64,000 bases of DNA from Rothia sp. ZJ932 (GTDB taxonomy: Bacteria; Actinomycetota; Actinomycetes; Actinomycetales; Micrococcaceae). The notes below the pieces were generated by a model, which did not search any database, was not told the DNA's origin, and saw only the letters and a list, made by a program, of their open reading frames with translations. The position numbers were made by a program, and so were the translations under genes. Of the stretch, positions 1 through 7,932 are shown one piece after another. The stretch covers positions 992,001 through 1,056,000 of the forward strand of contig NZ_CP070480.1 in NCBI RefSeq assembly GCF_016924835.1. The letters run 5' to 3'. How positions within the stretch are numbered: position 1 is the first letter of the stretch; every line of letters begins with the position of its first letter.

Positions 1-1
1 C

Positions 2-163
2 GACGGTCTGCGCCGCGACCGCCTACCCGCAGCCCTGATTCAGGGGCAGCGCGATTACTTTGGCGCCCACACCTACAAACGTGTGGATAAAAAAGGCGAT
101 TACCACGTGATGTGGAGCGGTGACCGCAACGAAGTCAACGCGGCGGACGTTCACGTTCACTAA
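2..163 (+). CDS. gnd: 6-phosphogluconate dehydrogenase, C-terminal fragment (cut by window edge)
   Basis: The first 53 codons readable at the left edge end in a TAA at 161-163 and contain LPAALIQGQRDYFGAHTYKR followed by HVMWSGDR. This is the conserved C-terminal tail of NADP-dependent 6-phosphogluconate dehydrogenase, which in the dimer reaches into the partner's active site. The enzyme oxidatively decarboxylates 6-phosphogluconate to ribulose-5-phosphate in the cytoplasmic pentose-phosphate pathway. The start lies outside the window, so length and domain content cannot be judged. A hairpin with a T run follows directly. The family call is firm because the tail motif is very specific. Confidence 0.9.
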   Translation, partial: DGLRRDRLPAALIQGQRDYFGAHTYKRVDKKGDYHVMWSGDRNEVNAADVHVH

Positions 164-178
164 TCACTTCATCCACGC

Positions 179-218
179 AAAAAGCGGTACCTCTTGCACT
201 AAGAAGTACCGCTTTTTT
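179..218. terminator. Bidirectional terminator between gnd and cysE
   Basis: A 12-bp inverted repeat (AAAAAGCGGTAC at 179-190 against GTACCGCTTTTT at 206-217) has a 15-nt loop, an A run on one side and a T run on the other. It sits between convergent gnd (+) and cysE (-) and can end both transcripts. Confidence 0.85.
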
Positions 219-269
219 GCTTTCAAATTCTCAAGAAAATACAGCTTCGAGAAAAAGAGAGGGAAAATA

Positions 270-854
270 TTAGATCCACATTGCCGGGTCGATGTACTCC
301 ACAGCATCTACCAGAGGCTGTTTTTTCTCGGGAGTGCGCGGACGTGAGCTGGCGGGAATACCGGTGATGATGGAATCTTCGGGGAAGTCGCTAACCACCA
401 CGGCGTTAGCACCAATGGCAGAGCCAGCACCGATGACTACAGGACCTAAGACCTTCGCGCCGGTGCCGATGGTGACCCGATCACCGATGGTGGGGTGGCG
501 CTTGATCTTTTCCAGCGAGCGTCCGCCCAGGGTGACCTGATGATAGAGCATAACGTCATTGCCAATTTCAGCGGTTTCACCGATAACAATGCCCATACCG
601 TGGTCGATGAAAAACCGTCTACCAATAGTTGCGCCGGGGTGAATTTCAACGCCGGTGATAAAGCGGCTGAACTGTGAGAGGGTACGCGCGAAGAACTTGG
701 TGCTCTCCTGCTGCCAGAGACGGTGGGCAAGGCGGTGCATCCAAATAGCGTGCATGCCCGAGTAATTGAGAATAATCTCGATGTTGCCTCGTGCCGCGGG
801 GTCGTTCATACGAACTGTTGCTAAGTCTTCGCGAAGGCGCGCTACGAAGCTCAC
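270..854 (-). CDS. cysE: Serine O-acetyltransferase
   Basis: Transfers acetyl from acetyl-CoA to L-serine, giving O-acetylserine, the substrate of the neighbouring cysteine synthase. The 194-aa protein is the short form of the family. It has a helical N-terminus (about 1-65) and a left-handed beta-helix of hexapeptide repeats. Conserved features are [17 protein letters not shown] (72-88, catalytic His in DHG at 84-86), GETAEIG (92-98), YHQVTLGG (104-111) and the closing GIPA. It lies downstream of cysK on the same strand, 168 bp away, with a possible hairpin between them. The two enzymes form the cysteine synthase complex in bacteria (family knowledge). Start ATG at 854. Confidence 0.93.
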   Translation of the reverse strand: MSFVARLREDLATVRMNDPAARGNIEIILNYSGMHAIWMHRLAHRLWQQESTKFFARTLSQFSRFITGVEIHPGATIGRRFFIDHGMGIVIGETAEIGNDVMLYHQVTLGGRSLEKIKRHPTIGDRVTIGTGAKVLGPVVIGAGSAIGANAVVVSDFPEDSIITGIPASSRPRTPEKKQPLVDAVEYIDPAMWI

Positions 855-956
855 TGTACTCTCACTTTCATGGGTGGGGCAGGTAACACTCTATCGTTTA
901 CCACCACTACAACAGCGTATACCCGTTCAGTATTCCGCCGATGGCTCAAGAAACGA

Positions 957-1003
957 TAAAAAGGGGGCGTACCCCACCTGACGGTGATGGAACGACCCCT
1001 TTG
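957..1003 (-). terminator. Possible imperfect terminator hairpin downstream of cysK
   Basis: Read on the minus strand, AAAGGGGTCG is followed about 30 nt later by CGCCCCCTTTTT, an imperfect stem ending in a T run, just after the cysK stop. Pairing is interrupted, so it may only attenuate read-through into cysE. Confidence 0.4.
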
Positions 1004-1022
1004 AGAAAGGTAACCGACGGAA

Positions 1023-1958
1023 TTAACCGCGGATATCCTCATACAGAACGGTGGAGATGTAACGCTCACCAAAGTCGGGAACAATAGCTACAATCAGCTT
1101 GTCTTTATTCTCTGACTTTTTCGCTTCTTCCAGCGCCGCCCAGACTGCTGCACCGGCTGAGATACCGCCCAAGATACCCTCTGAAGCACCCAGCACACGG
1201 GCAGTGGCAACTGAATCTTCGATAGTTACATCGGTGACTGCATCGTAGATGTCACGGTCAAGGTTATCGGGAACGAAGTTTGCACCCAGACCCTGAATCT
1301 TGTGAGGACCAGCCTTGCCCTCGGTGAGCAGCGGTGAATCCTTAGGCTCAACGGCGATAACCTTGATTTCTGAATTCTGCTCCTTGAGGAACTTGCCAGC
1401 ACCTGAAACGGTACCGCCGGTGCCCACACCCGCAATGAAGATATCAACTTTGCCTTCAGTTGCTTCCCAGATCTCAGGGCCAGTGGTCTTGTAATGAACA
1501 GCAGGGTTAGCGCCGTTATCGAACTGCGAGGCAAGAATTGCGTTTTCGGTGGTAGCAACGATTTCTTTCGCCTTCTCTACCGCACCGCGCATACCCTCAG
1601 CACCGGGGGTCAGCACAATGTCAGCACCAAAAGCACGCAGCATGACGCGGCGCTCGGTAGACATAGTCTCGGGCATAGTCAAAATGACCTTGTAACCACG
1701 AGCCGCACCCACCATAGCAAGAGCAATACCGGTGTTACCTGAGGTACCTTCAACAATGGTGCCACCGGGCTTCAGCGCACCTGACTCCTCAGCAGCATCA
1801 ACAATTGCCGCACCAATACGGTCTTTGACTGAGTTAGCGGGATTGTAGAACTCCAGCTTGACAGCCACGTTACCGGGCAAATCCTTATCAAGGGTGTTCA
1901 GACGAACAACGGGGGTACCGCCAATAATTTCGGTGACATTGTTATACATCTTTGACAT
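1023..1958 (-). CDS. cysK: Cysteine synthase A (O-acetylserine sulfhydrylase)
   Basis: PLP enzyme that makes L-cysteine from O-acetylserine and sulfide in the cytoplasm. The 311-aa length is typical of CysK. The PLP-binding lysine is K45 in NSVKDRIG (43-49), the substrate loop is GTSGNTG (71-77), and the phosphate-binding glycine loop GTGGTVSGAG follows near 178-188. EGILGGISAGAA near the C-terminus is also characteristic. The start is the ATG at 1958 (MSKMYNNVTEIIGGTPVVRL), preceded by AAAGGATC 10-12 nt upstream. Upstream lies msrA on the same strand, 129 bp away. With cysE it supplies cysteine from sulfide. No sulfate-reduction gene is visible here. Confidence 0.95.
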   Translation of the reverse strand: MSKMYNNVTEIIGGTPVVRLNTLDKDLPGNVAVKLEFYNPANSVKDRIGAAIVDAAEESGALKPGGTIVEGTSGNTGIALAMVGAARGYKVILTMPETMSTERRVMLRAFGADIVLTPGAEGMRGAVEKAKEIVATTENAILASQFDNGANPAVHYKTTGPEIWEATEGKVDIFIAGVGTGGTVSGAGKFLKEQNSEIKVIAVEPKDSPLLTEGKAGPHKIQGLGANFVPDNLDRDIYDAVTDVTIEDSVATARVLGASEGILGGISAGAAVWAALEEAKKSENKDKLIVAIVPDFGERYISTVLYEDIRG

Positions 1959-2087
1959 AAGTTTTGATCCTTTTATTCACTAGCTAGTAGCGTCAGCGGT
2001 TTCTTTCTAGTCTAGGTTAAAGACGCTGCCAGGTCAGGGGGTACGACACATTTCGTAAAACCCTACCCCGTCGCGTCCGCACCGCAC

Positions 2088-2615
2088 CTAGGACGCACGC
2101 AAATACTGGGCGTAGCGCTTGCGGGCTGCTGAAATCTTGGGGTTAATAACTGCCATGCAGTAACCGGTATAAGGGTTACGGGCATAGTAATTCTGGTGGT
2201 ATTCCTCAGCCTCATAGAAAATCTTGAGTGGCTCAACCACCGTGACAATGGGAACATCCCAGATGCTCGCTGCGCGTTCTTTAGCGCGCTCAAAAAGCTC
2301 GCGTTGCTCATCGTTTTCATACATCAACGCCGAACGGTACTGCGAACCGGCATCGTGACCTTGACGATCCCGGCTGGTGGGATCATGGGTTGTAAAGAAA
2401 ATATCGAGCACCGTATCAGCATCAATCACTGACTCATCAAACTCTAACCTGACAACCTCGTAGTGCCCCGTTAAACCGGTGCACACCGAACGGTAATCGG
2501 GGTCTGGCGTATCTCCGCCAGCATAGCCACAAATACTGGCAGTAACGCCCTCAACCTGACGGAAAACCGCGTCCACGCACCAAAAACAACCGCCACCCAC
2601 AACAAGACTTTGCAC
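2088..2615 (-). CDS. msrA: Peptide methionine-S-sulfoxide reductase MsrA
   Basis: Repairs oxidised proteins by reducing the S epimer of methionine sulfoxide. The 175-aa protein has the catalytic signature GCFWC at 9-13, with Cys10 as the expected nucleophile and an upstream VVGGG. Also present are the conserved GYAGG, the HYEVVRLEFD segment, and YHQNYY near the C-terminus. It is a stand-alone MsrA domain; no MsrB fusion is visible. The gene is monocistronic on the minus strand, upstream of cysK, and diverges from the Nif3-like gene. Confidence 0.95.
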   Translation of the reverse strand: MQSLVVGGGCFWCVDAVFRQVEGVTASICGYAGGDTPDPDYRSVCTGLTGHYEVVRLEFDESVIDADTVLDIFFTTHDPTSRDRQGHDAGSQYRSALMYENDEQRELFERAKERAASIWDVPIVTVVEPLKIFYEAEEYHQNYYARNPYTGYCMAVINPKISAARKRYAQYLRAS

Positions 2616-2759
2616 TGTCTAACCCCGCTTTCATTCTCTGCTTCGTTCACATGGTGTACAGGTGCCCACCGCAACTATTGAACCTAACGATACTCAGCAT
2701 CAGTTTTATTTCGCTGCGACGAGCAGACACCCGGCACAAGCCCTACTAAAGTAGGGAAT

Positions 2760-3650
2760 ATGAAAACACCTACACTCGCTGATGTACTCGATGCTTTTGA
2801 AACACTGTACCCCGCCCACCTTCAAGAAGACTGGGACGCCTCAGGGCTAGTTATAGGTCGCCGGGATGCCGAGGTCAAGAAGATTCTCTTTGCAGTGGAC
2901 GCCATTGGCGCTGTTGCTGAAGAAGCCGTAGAAACCGGCGCTGATTTGATAATCACTCACCATCCTCTACTGCTGCGCGGTGCCTCCTTCTTGCCCGATA
3001 CCGACTACAAGGGCAACATTGTACACACCCTCATCGAGAACAAGTGCGCGCTGCTTGCCGCCCACACTAACACAGACAGCGCCGTAGACGGGGTTAATGA
3101 GGCACTCGCCCAAGCCCTCGGACTCACCGACGTGAAGGTACTCACTGACGAAAAAACACAAACCCTCAACGGCGCAGAACACACTGTAGGCATTGGAAGG
3201 GTCGGCACGCTACCTCAGACGACAACCCTCAAAGAACTAGCGGATGCGCTCGCTCAGATTCTGCCCGCCACAGCCGGCGGGCTGCGCGTTGCCGGCTCAG
3301 CGGAGGCACCTATTCAGCGTGTTGCCCTGTGCGGGGGAGCAGGCGACTCCCTCTTTGGCGCCGTTGAATCAAGCGACGCCGACGTTTACATCACCGCCGA
3401 CCTACGCCACCACCCGGCATCAGAACTCCGCGAAAAATCACGACTGGCACACCAGAAAACTATCAACCTCATCGACTGCTCCCACTTCGCCTCAGAATGG
3501 GTGTGGCTAGCCACCGGCGCTCGCCGCCTGACAGAAGAACTCACCGCACGAGGCTTTGCCATCGAAACTCAAGTCTCTACCCTCAACTCAGACCCCTGGG
3601 ACTTCAGAATCTCCACCGGTGAAGTAGAAGGTTCAGCCTCGACCCTTTAA
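2760..3650 (+). CDS. Nif3-like dinuclear metal centre hexameric protein
   Basis: Member of the Nif3/YbgI/YqfO family (DUF34), which forms toroidal hexamers with two metal ions per subunit. GTP cyclohydrolase-like and metal-chaperone roles have been proposed for the family, but a function cannot be assigned here. The 296-aa protein has the metal-binding THHP (66-69), an HTNTDSAVDGVNEALA segment at about residue 100, and the C-terminal DCSHFASEW with the last ligands. It lacks the extra middle domain of the longer YqfO form. The gene begins at ATG 2760 and diverges from msrA. A hairpin separates it from convergent yaaA. Confidence 0.88.
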   Translation: MKTPTLADVLDAFETLYPAHLQEDWDASGLVIGRRDAEVKKILFAVDAIGAVAEEAVETGADLIITHHPLLLRGASFLPDTDYKGNIVHTLIENKCALLAAHTNTDSAVDGVNEALAQALGLTDVKVLTDEKTQTLNGAEHTVGIGRVGTLPQTTTLKELADALAQILPATAGGLRVAGSAEAPIQRVALCGGAGDSLFGAVESSDADVYITADLRHHPASELREKSRLAHQKTINLIDCSHFASEWVWLATGARRLTEELTARGFAIETQVSTLNSDPWDFRISTGEVEGSASTL

Positions 3651-3679
3651 ACCGACCAACGCCACTCAACACAAACAGA

Positions 3680-3715
3680 CCCTCGCGCGAAGAAAATAGT
3701 TCTTCACGCGAGGGG
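3680..3715. terminator. Hairpin between convergent nif3-like gene and yaaA
   Basis: CCCTCGCGCGAAGAA (3680 on) pairs imperfectly with TTCTTCACGCGAGGGG (ending 3715) around a short loop. There is no clear T run, but its position between convergent gene ends fits a bidirectional terminator. Confidence 0.55.
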
Positions 3716-3738
3716 CTGCCTACAAGTAGCTCTCGCTC

Positions 3739-4503
3739 CTATTCAGGAATCACCAGGGTCAGCACACCGGGCTTCTTCTCAGCGGGCTCCACCAGCTCAA
3801 CCTGCCACTGCTCACCCACAGCCTCCGCCAGCTCACGCGCGTCCGCAAGCTCCACCAATCCATTGACCACAAGATACCGAGCCAGCTCACCGCGATAATG
3901 CTTCGCCATATGAGAGACCACCTTACGGCTACCGTCATCAAACAACCGCTCCACGCGCACCTGCACAGTCCGCGCTGAGGGAGTCACCCACGCCTTAGAG
4001 TACGCCGCTGAACGACAATCAACCATCAGCTCACCAGCAAACCCACCATTCAAAGGAGCCAATTCAGAACGCCAAAACTTCGCCAAATCGCCCACCTGAG
4101 GCAACTTCACACCCATCGAGAGACGATACGCCGGAATCACATCATCCAAATGCACCGCACCCCACAGAGCAGACACCACTAACACACTCTCAAAAGCTAC
4201 CTGACGCTCAGCATCACTCATTGACGCAACATTCAAAGCCTCAAACAACACACCCGTATACACCCGCCACGCCTCATGCGCAGGCTCCTCAAACACCCGG
4301 GTATTCCGCTCAACCTCAGCAGACAAAGACGCGCCCACCTTCAACATCGTCAGCGCATCCACCTCACCAGAAACCTGCCTCAACACCTCAGCCACAGACT
4401 CACGCGCCGGAATCAAAAACGGAAAACTCAACGCATCAACATCAACCGGCTCACCCGCAAGCGCCGCACACTTACCCTCCGACGGAGGCAACAAAATCTT
4501 CAT
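3739..4503 (-). CDS. yaaA: YaaA family peroxide-stress protein
   Basis: A DUF328/UPF0246 protein. E. coli YaaA lowers intracellular free iron under peroxide stress and binds DNA (family knowledge). The 254-aa protein starts with the hallmark MKILLPPSEGK (1-11). It carries LWGAVHLDDVIPAYRLSMG in the middle and DCRSAAY then SHMAKHYRGELARYLV in the C-terminal half, all in the usual order. Length matches the family (about 250). The gene is alone on the minus strand. The coding strand is strikingly G/T-rich near its start, consistent with codon bias. Confidence 0.9.
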   Translation of the reverse strand: MKILLPPSEGKCAALAGEPVDVDALSFPFLIPARESVAEVLRQVSGEVDALTMLKVGASLSAEVERNTRVFEEPAHEAWRVYTGVLFEALNVASMSDAERQVAFESVLVVSALWGAVHLDDVIPAYRLSMGVKLPQVGDLAKFWRSELAPLNGGFAGELMVDCRSAAYSKAWVTPSARTVQVRVERLFDDGSRKVVSHMAKHYRGELARYLVVNGLVELADARELAEAVGEQWQVELVEPAEKKPGVLTLVIPE

Positions 4504-4541
4504 ACCCCAACCCTACCAACCTGTAGTACAGTAGAACACTG

Positions 4542-4916
4542 AACACGGGATGCTCAGGCAATCGCGCGACGCAAACACGTCTCGAGGAAAGTCCGGGCTC
4601 CACAGCACAGGATGGTGGATAACATCCACTCAGGGCAACCTGCAGGCCAGTGCCACAGAAAACAAACCGCCCACCGGATCACGGTAGGTAAGGGTGAAAA
4701 GGTAGTGTAAGAGACTACCAGTACCCCAAGCGATTGAGGTAGCTCGGTAAACCCCATCCGGAGCAAGGTCAAACAGAGCATGCTCGAAGGTAGTGCGCCT
4801 AATATGCTCGGGTAGACCGCTTGAACCCCACAGCAATGTCGGGTCTAGATGGATGATTGCCCCCACCCTTCACAGAAGGTGGCGACAGAACCCGGCTCAT
4901 CGAGCATCCCGTGTTT
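4542..4916 (+). ncRNA. rnpB: RNase P RNA (type A)
   Basis: Catalytic RNA that removes 5' leaders from pre-tRNAs. The two ends pair to form helix P1 (AACACGGGATGCTC at 4542-4555 with GAGCATCCCGTGTT at 4902-4915). Hallmark segments are present in order: CGAGGAAAGTCCGGGCTCCACA near 4592 (the CR I region) and AAGGTAGTGTAAGAGACTACC. Then come GGTAAACCCCATCCGGAGCAAG (P7-P10 core), TAGATGGATGATTG (CR V), and GGCGACAGAACCCGGCT just before P1. No gene overlaps it. It lies between divergent yaaA and the terminator of convergent def. Exact transcript ends are inferred from P1. Confidence 0.95.
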
Positions 4917-4953
4917 CATAAACTTTTCTATATAGACTTTCTTTTAAAAAGTT

Positions 4954-5017
4954 ACTCCGCCCGAAAGTGCCACATCAAGGGTCAAAAACACCCTCCCGTG
5001 GCACTTTCAAGCGGAGT
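4954..5017 (-). terminator. Strong terminator of the acyl-CoA dehydrogenase-def transcript
   Basis: An almost perfect inverted repeat of about 20 bp (4954-4973 against 4998-5017) has one mismatch region near CGCCC/AAGCG. On the minus strand the stem is followed by AACTTTTTAAAAG, a U-rich tail, so the orientation suits def. A smaller hairpin (AGGGT/ACCCT) lies in the loop. Confidence 0.8.
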
Positions 5018-5041
5018 AAAAACAAAAAGCGACAAAAACCC

Positions 5042-5614
5042 TTAGTGACCGAAGGGATCAGGGTCAATACCGGGCGTCCACGAGTTACCATCAACCGTCC
5101 AGCCCTCTTTCTTCACGACCTTCTTAGCACGCGCAGTCCACTTTTTATTCAGGCGATTCACGTAGAGCTTGCCGTCCAAATGGTCAGTTTCATGCTGCAT
5201 AACGCGCGCGAACCAACCAGTCGCATCAAACTTCACAGGCTCACCAAACTCGTTGAAACCCGAAACAGTCACCCACTCGGCACGCTTGAGAGGAAAACCG
5301 TAACCGGGGAAAGAAAGGCAGCCCTCTTCTTCATCCTCATCAGGCTCAGCCGCAGAAATCTTACCCAGAGTCAACACAGGGTTCACGATGCAACCGCGCG
5401 GAGCAACCCCGTCCTCATTCTCAAAGACATAAGTAAAAAGACGCAGCCCCGCGCCCACCTGGGGCGCCGCCAGACCTACGCCGTGCGAGGCGTCCATCGT
5501 TTCGTACATATCAGCAACCAGCTGCTTAAACTCGGGGTCATCAAAGTCAGTAACCGCGCGGGCAGGCTGATGCAACACGGGATTACCGTGAATAATAATA
5601 GGCAAAATAGTCAT
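5042..5614 (-). CDS. def: Peptide deformylase
   Basis: Metalloenzyme that removes the N-formyl group from nascent proteins. All three family motifs are present: GVGLAAPQ (45-52), EGCLS (97-101, with the metal-binding Cys) and QHETDHLDG (140-148, two His ligands and the catalytic Glu). Length of 190 aa fits actinobacterial type I enzymes. The ATG at 5614 lies 14 bp downstream of the stop of the acyl-CoA dehydrogenase gene on the same strand, so the two are probably co-transcribed. A strong hairpin follows the stop. Confidence 0.95.
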   Translation of the reverse strand: MTILPIIIHGNPVLHQPARAVTDFDDPEFKQLVADMYETMDASHGVGLAAPQVGAGLRLFTYVFENEDGVAPRGCIVNPVLTLGKISAAEPDEDEEEGCLSFPGYGFPLKRAEWVTVSGFNEFGEPVKFDATGWFARVMQHETDHLDGKLYVNRLNKKWTARAKKVVKKEGWTVDGNSWTPGIDPDPFGH

Positions 5615-5628
5615 GGTAAGAATCTTTC

Positions 5629-6786
5629 TTAGACGAGAAGGTCAGCGCCAACGGTATCGCGCAGGATCTCGTTAGTACCACCAAAAATAGTGAGCAGGCG
5701 GGCTGCGAGGAAAGCCTGGGCTACAGGGTGCTCCAGAATGTAGGCGTAACCGCCGAAGAGCTGTAGTGCGCGGTCGGTCACGTGGGTAGCCTTCTCGGAC
5801 GCAAAAATTTTCACTTTGGCGGCATCTTCAGCAGTGAGCTCACCGGCATTGAAAGCATCAATAGCGTGAGCCAGGTACAGCTCGGTAACCTCAACATCGG
5901 TCATGAGATCTGAAATCTCAAAGCGAGTGTTCTGAAAATCAGCAACACGAGAGCCGAAGGCCTGACGTTCTTTGACGTACTCGATGGTCGCTTCAACGGT
6001 GGCGCGAACGGTGATGGCTGATGCGGCGGCGATGGCAAGGCGTGCCTGGGGCAGTTGTTCCTTGACATAGAGCAGACCCCTGCCCTCTTCACCAATGAGG
6101 TTCTTGGCGGGAACCTTCACATTGTCAAAGAAAAGCTCAGCGGTGTCTGATGCGCGAACGCCCATCTTATCGAGCTGGTTGCCGGCGGTGTACCCCTCTG
6201 TTTTTTCAACGAAAAACAGCGAGAAAGACTCAGCGCCGCCGCGTCCGCCCGTAGAACCATCGGTGCGTGCTAACACAATGGCAGCGTCACCCGAAATACC
6301 GGAGCCGATAAAAGTTTTCTGGCCGTTGAGAACGTAATACTCACCCTCTTTAACGGCGGTGGTACGTGCTGCTCGCAGATCAGAACCTGCACCTGGCTCG
6401 GTGAGCGCACAGGAGGTCACGAGAGCGCCCTCAACCATGCGCGGCAGCCACTGTTGCTTCTGCTCGTCAGTGCCGTACGCCAAGAGGTAGGGGAGTACGA
6501 GATCCTGCTGCAGGTGAACAGCCAGTGCAAAGCCGAAGCAACCGGCGCTGGCAAGCTCCTCGGTGAGCACCGTCTGAAAACGGTAATCTGGCATCTCAGC
6601 ACCACCGAACTCTTCAGGAATCGCCAAGCCCAATACACCCGCTTCACCCGCTGCCTTCCATACAGAACGGGGCATCATGTGCTCCTGATCCCACTGCGGA
6701 TAGTTCGGGGCAACCTCGCGCGCCACGAATTCGCGGGCAACTTCACGGAACAACTCGTGGTCTTCTGTGTAAAAGCGGGTCTTCAT
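5629..6786 (-). CDS. Acyl-CoA dehydrogenase family protein with atypical active-site positions
   Basis: FAD-dependent acyl-CoA dehydrogenase fold of 385 aa, the normal family length. N-terminal helices are followed by the FAD/substrate segment SCALTEPGAGSDLRAART (near 131-148), GQKTFIGSG, a middle beta domain, RQAFGSRVADFQ and the C-terminal FGGYAYILEHPVAQ. The two places where family members carry the catalytic glutamate are both changed. The YEGT-type site reads IFGGTNEI, and the LPQERL-type site reads LPQARLAIA. Substrate is unknown and it may not be a standard dehydrogenase. It sits upstream of def, apparently in one transcript, below tRNA-His. Confidence 0.88.
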   Translation of the reverse strand: MKTRFYTEDHELFREVAREFVAREVAPNYPQWDQEHMMPRSVWKAAGEAGVLGLAIPEEFGGAEMPDYRFQTVLTEELASAGCFGFALAVHLQQDLVLPYLLAYGTDEQKQQWLPRMVEGALVTSCALTEPGAGSDLRAARTTAVKEGEYYVLNGQKTFIGSGISGDAAIVLARTDGSTGGRGGAESFSLFFVEKTEGYTAGNQLDKMGVRASDTAELFFDNVKVPAKNLIGEEGRGLLYVKEQLPQARLAIAAASAITVRATVEATIEYVKERQAFGSRVADFQNTRFEISDLMTDVEVTELYLAHAIDAFNAGELTAEDAAKVKIFASEKATHVTDRALQLFGGYAYILEHPVAQAFLAARLLTIFGGTNEILRDTVGADLLV

Positions 6787-6822
6787 GGCTCTCCTAGAGA
6801 AAATAGCTGCTGAGGGTAGACA

Positions 6823-6859
6823 AAAGGGCCGTTATGGAAACTACCATAACGACCCTTTA
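6823..6859 (-). terminator. Terminator downstream of tRNA-His
   Basis: AAAGGGCCGTTATGG pairs with CCATAACGACCCTTT across a 6-nt loop, with one mismatch. It lies between the 3' end of tRNA-His and the acyl-CoA dehydrogenase start on the same strand. Confidence 0.75.
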
Positions 6860-6866
6860 TCTTCGG

Positions 6867-6940
6867 GGTGATCGACGGGGGTTGAACCCGCGACCTCCTG
6901 GACCACAACCAGGCGCTCTGCCGACTGAGCTACGACCACC
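6867..6940 (-). tRNA. tRNA-His (GTG)
   Basis: The minus strand folds into a full cloverleaf. The acceptor GTGGTCG pairs with CGATCAC, the anticodon arm is CCTGG-TTGTGGT-CCAGG with anticodon GTG, and the T loop is GGTTCAACCC. The discriminator is C and an extra G precedes the acceptor (6940), the G-1:C73 pair specific for histidine tRNA. CCA is not encoded. Confidence 0.95.
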
Positions 6941-6947
6941 ATATCTG

Positions 6948-7166
6948 CTAAAACACCGATGAAAATTTCTTTTCTTCTGCGTTTGGCAGCGAGTAATACT
7001 CTACCCAAGTTTTACCCCGGTGACAAATCGAGAACGAGGTTTTTTCAGTGACTGTCGCCACTTGTGCTGTGTAGGGCTGTTGAGTCGCCGGTTCGCGGCT
7101 GATCCAATAGCCGGGCGGATACATTCCCCGCCCCTGATTTCTGGAGAGGAGCGGATACGTCCGCAA
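6948..7166 (-). CDS. Possible small protein downstream of orn, unrecognised
   Basis: A 72-codon frame begins 12 bp after the orn stop on the same strand and ends just before tRNA-His. The translation (MRTYPLLSRNQGRGMYPPGY at the N-terminus) has a fairly even composition but no motif I recognise. It could be a short gene co-transcribed with orn or simply an open frame. No strong ribosome binding site is visible. Confidence 0.3.
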   Translation of the reverse strand: MRTYPLLSRNQGRGMYPPGYWISREPATQQPYTAQVATVTEKTSFSICHRGKTWVEYYSLPNAEEKKFSSVF

Positions 7167-7178
7167 CCGTAAGCCGTT

Positions 7179-7802
7179 CTAATCACCCAAAGGCTGACGG
7201 GTCTGCGCCACCTGACGGGCAACCTCCTGCGATGTTTCGCTATCAGGCCCCGGTGCCTCCACAAAAACGGTGCCACGGTAGTAACGCAACTCATCAATAG
7301 AATCTCGGATATCACCCAGCGCACGGTGATTACCCGTCTTTGCAGGAGCGTTCCACAGCGCCTTGGGGAACCAGCGGCGGGAGAGCTCTTTAACGGTTGA
7401 AACATCAATGACGCGATAGTGCAAGTAATCCACCAGCTCAGGCATATCACGCACCAAGAAGGTCTTGTCAGTGCCCACGGAATTGCCGCCCAGAACAGCC
7501 TTGCGGGGTTCAGGCACATACTTCTTGATGTACTCAAGAACCTCACGCTGGGCGTCCTGCATGCTCATTCCGCCCTCAAGTTCATCAATCAGACCTGAAA
7601 CCGTATGCATATTGCGCACAAAATCGTCCATCTGCTCAACAGCAGCAGGGTCAGGCTTAATGACTAGGTCAACGCCCTCACCCAAGATATTCAGCTCGCC
7701 ATCAGTTACCAGTGCTGCAACCTCAATCAAGGCGTCCTGCTCAAGAGACAGCCCGGTCATCTCGCAGTCAATCCACACAATACGTTCGTTCAATTCACTC
7801 AT
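7179..7802 (-). CDS. orn: Oligoribonuclease
   Basis: 3'-5' exonuclease that degrades short RNA oligomers and pGpG/pApA to mononucleotides. The 207-aa protein has the DEDDh motifs: IVWIDCEMTGLS at 7-18 (Asp and Glu metal ligands), NMHTVSGL in the middle, then VIDVSTVKELSRRW and HRALGDIRDSIDELRYY with the last His and Asp. The start chosen is ATG 7802 (MSELNER), because GGTAGG lies 9-12 nt upstream and the family begins here. An upstream in-frame ATG at 7838 would add 12 untypical residues. It diverges from mptB. Confidence 0.93.
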   Translation of the reverse strand: MSELNERIVWIDCEMTGLSLEQDALIEVAALVTDGELNILGEGVDLVIKPDPAAVEQMDDFVRNMHTVSGLIDELEGGMSMQDAQREVLEYIKKYVPEPRKAVLGGNSVGTDKTFLVRDMPELVDYLHYRVIDVSTVKELSRRWFPKALWNAPAKTGNHRALGDIRDSIDELRYYRGTVFVEAPGPDSETSQEVARQVAQTRQPLGD

Positions 7803-7932
7803 ATATATAAACCTACCGTGTGAAAACCCCAAAGGCACCCCATAAAAGTCACCAAAATTTAACTTTTACAGGAAAGCGAACGTTAGACTTAAGCAATCTA
7901 AGACAGCATCGACTTTATAAGGCTAGGAGCCT

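Noticed and set aside
7001-7546. 181-codon frame overlapping orn
   Set aside because: Overlaps orn in another frame; the orn motifs are unambiguous.
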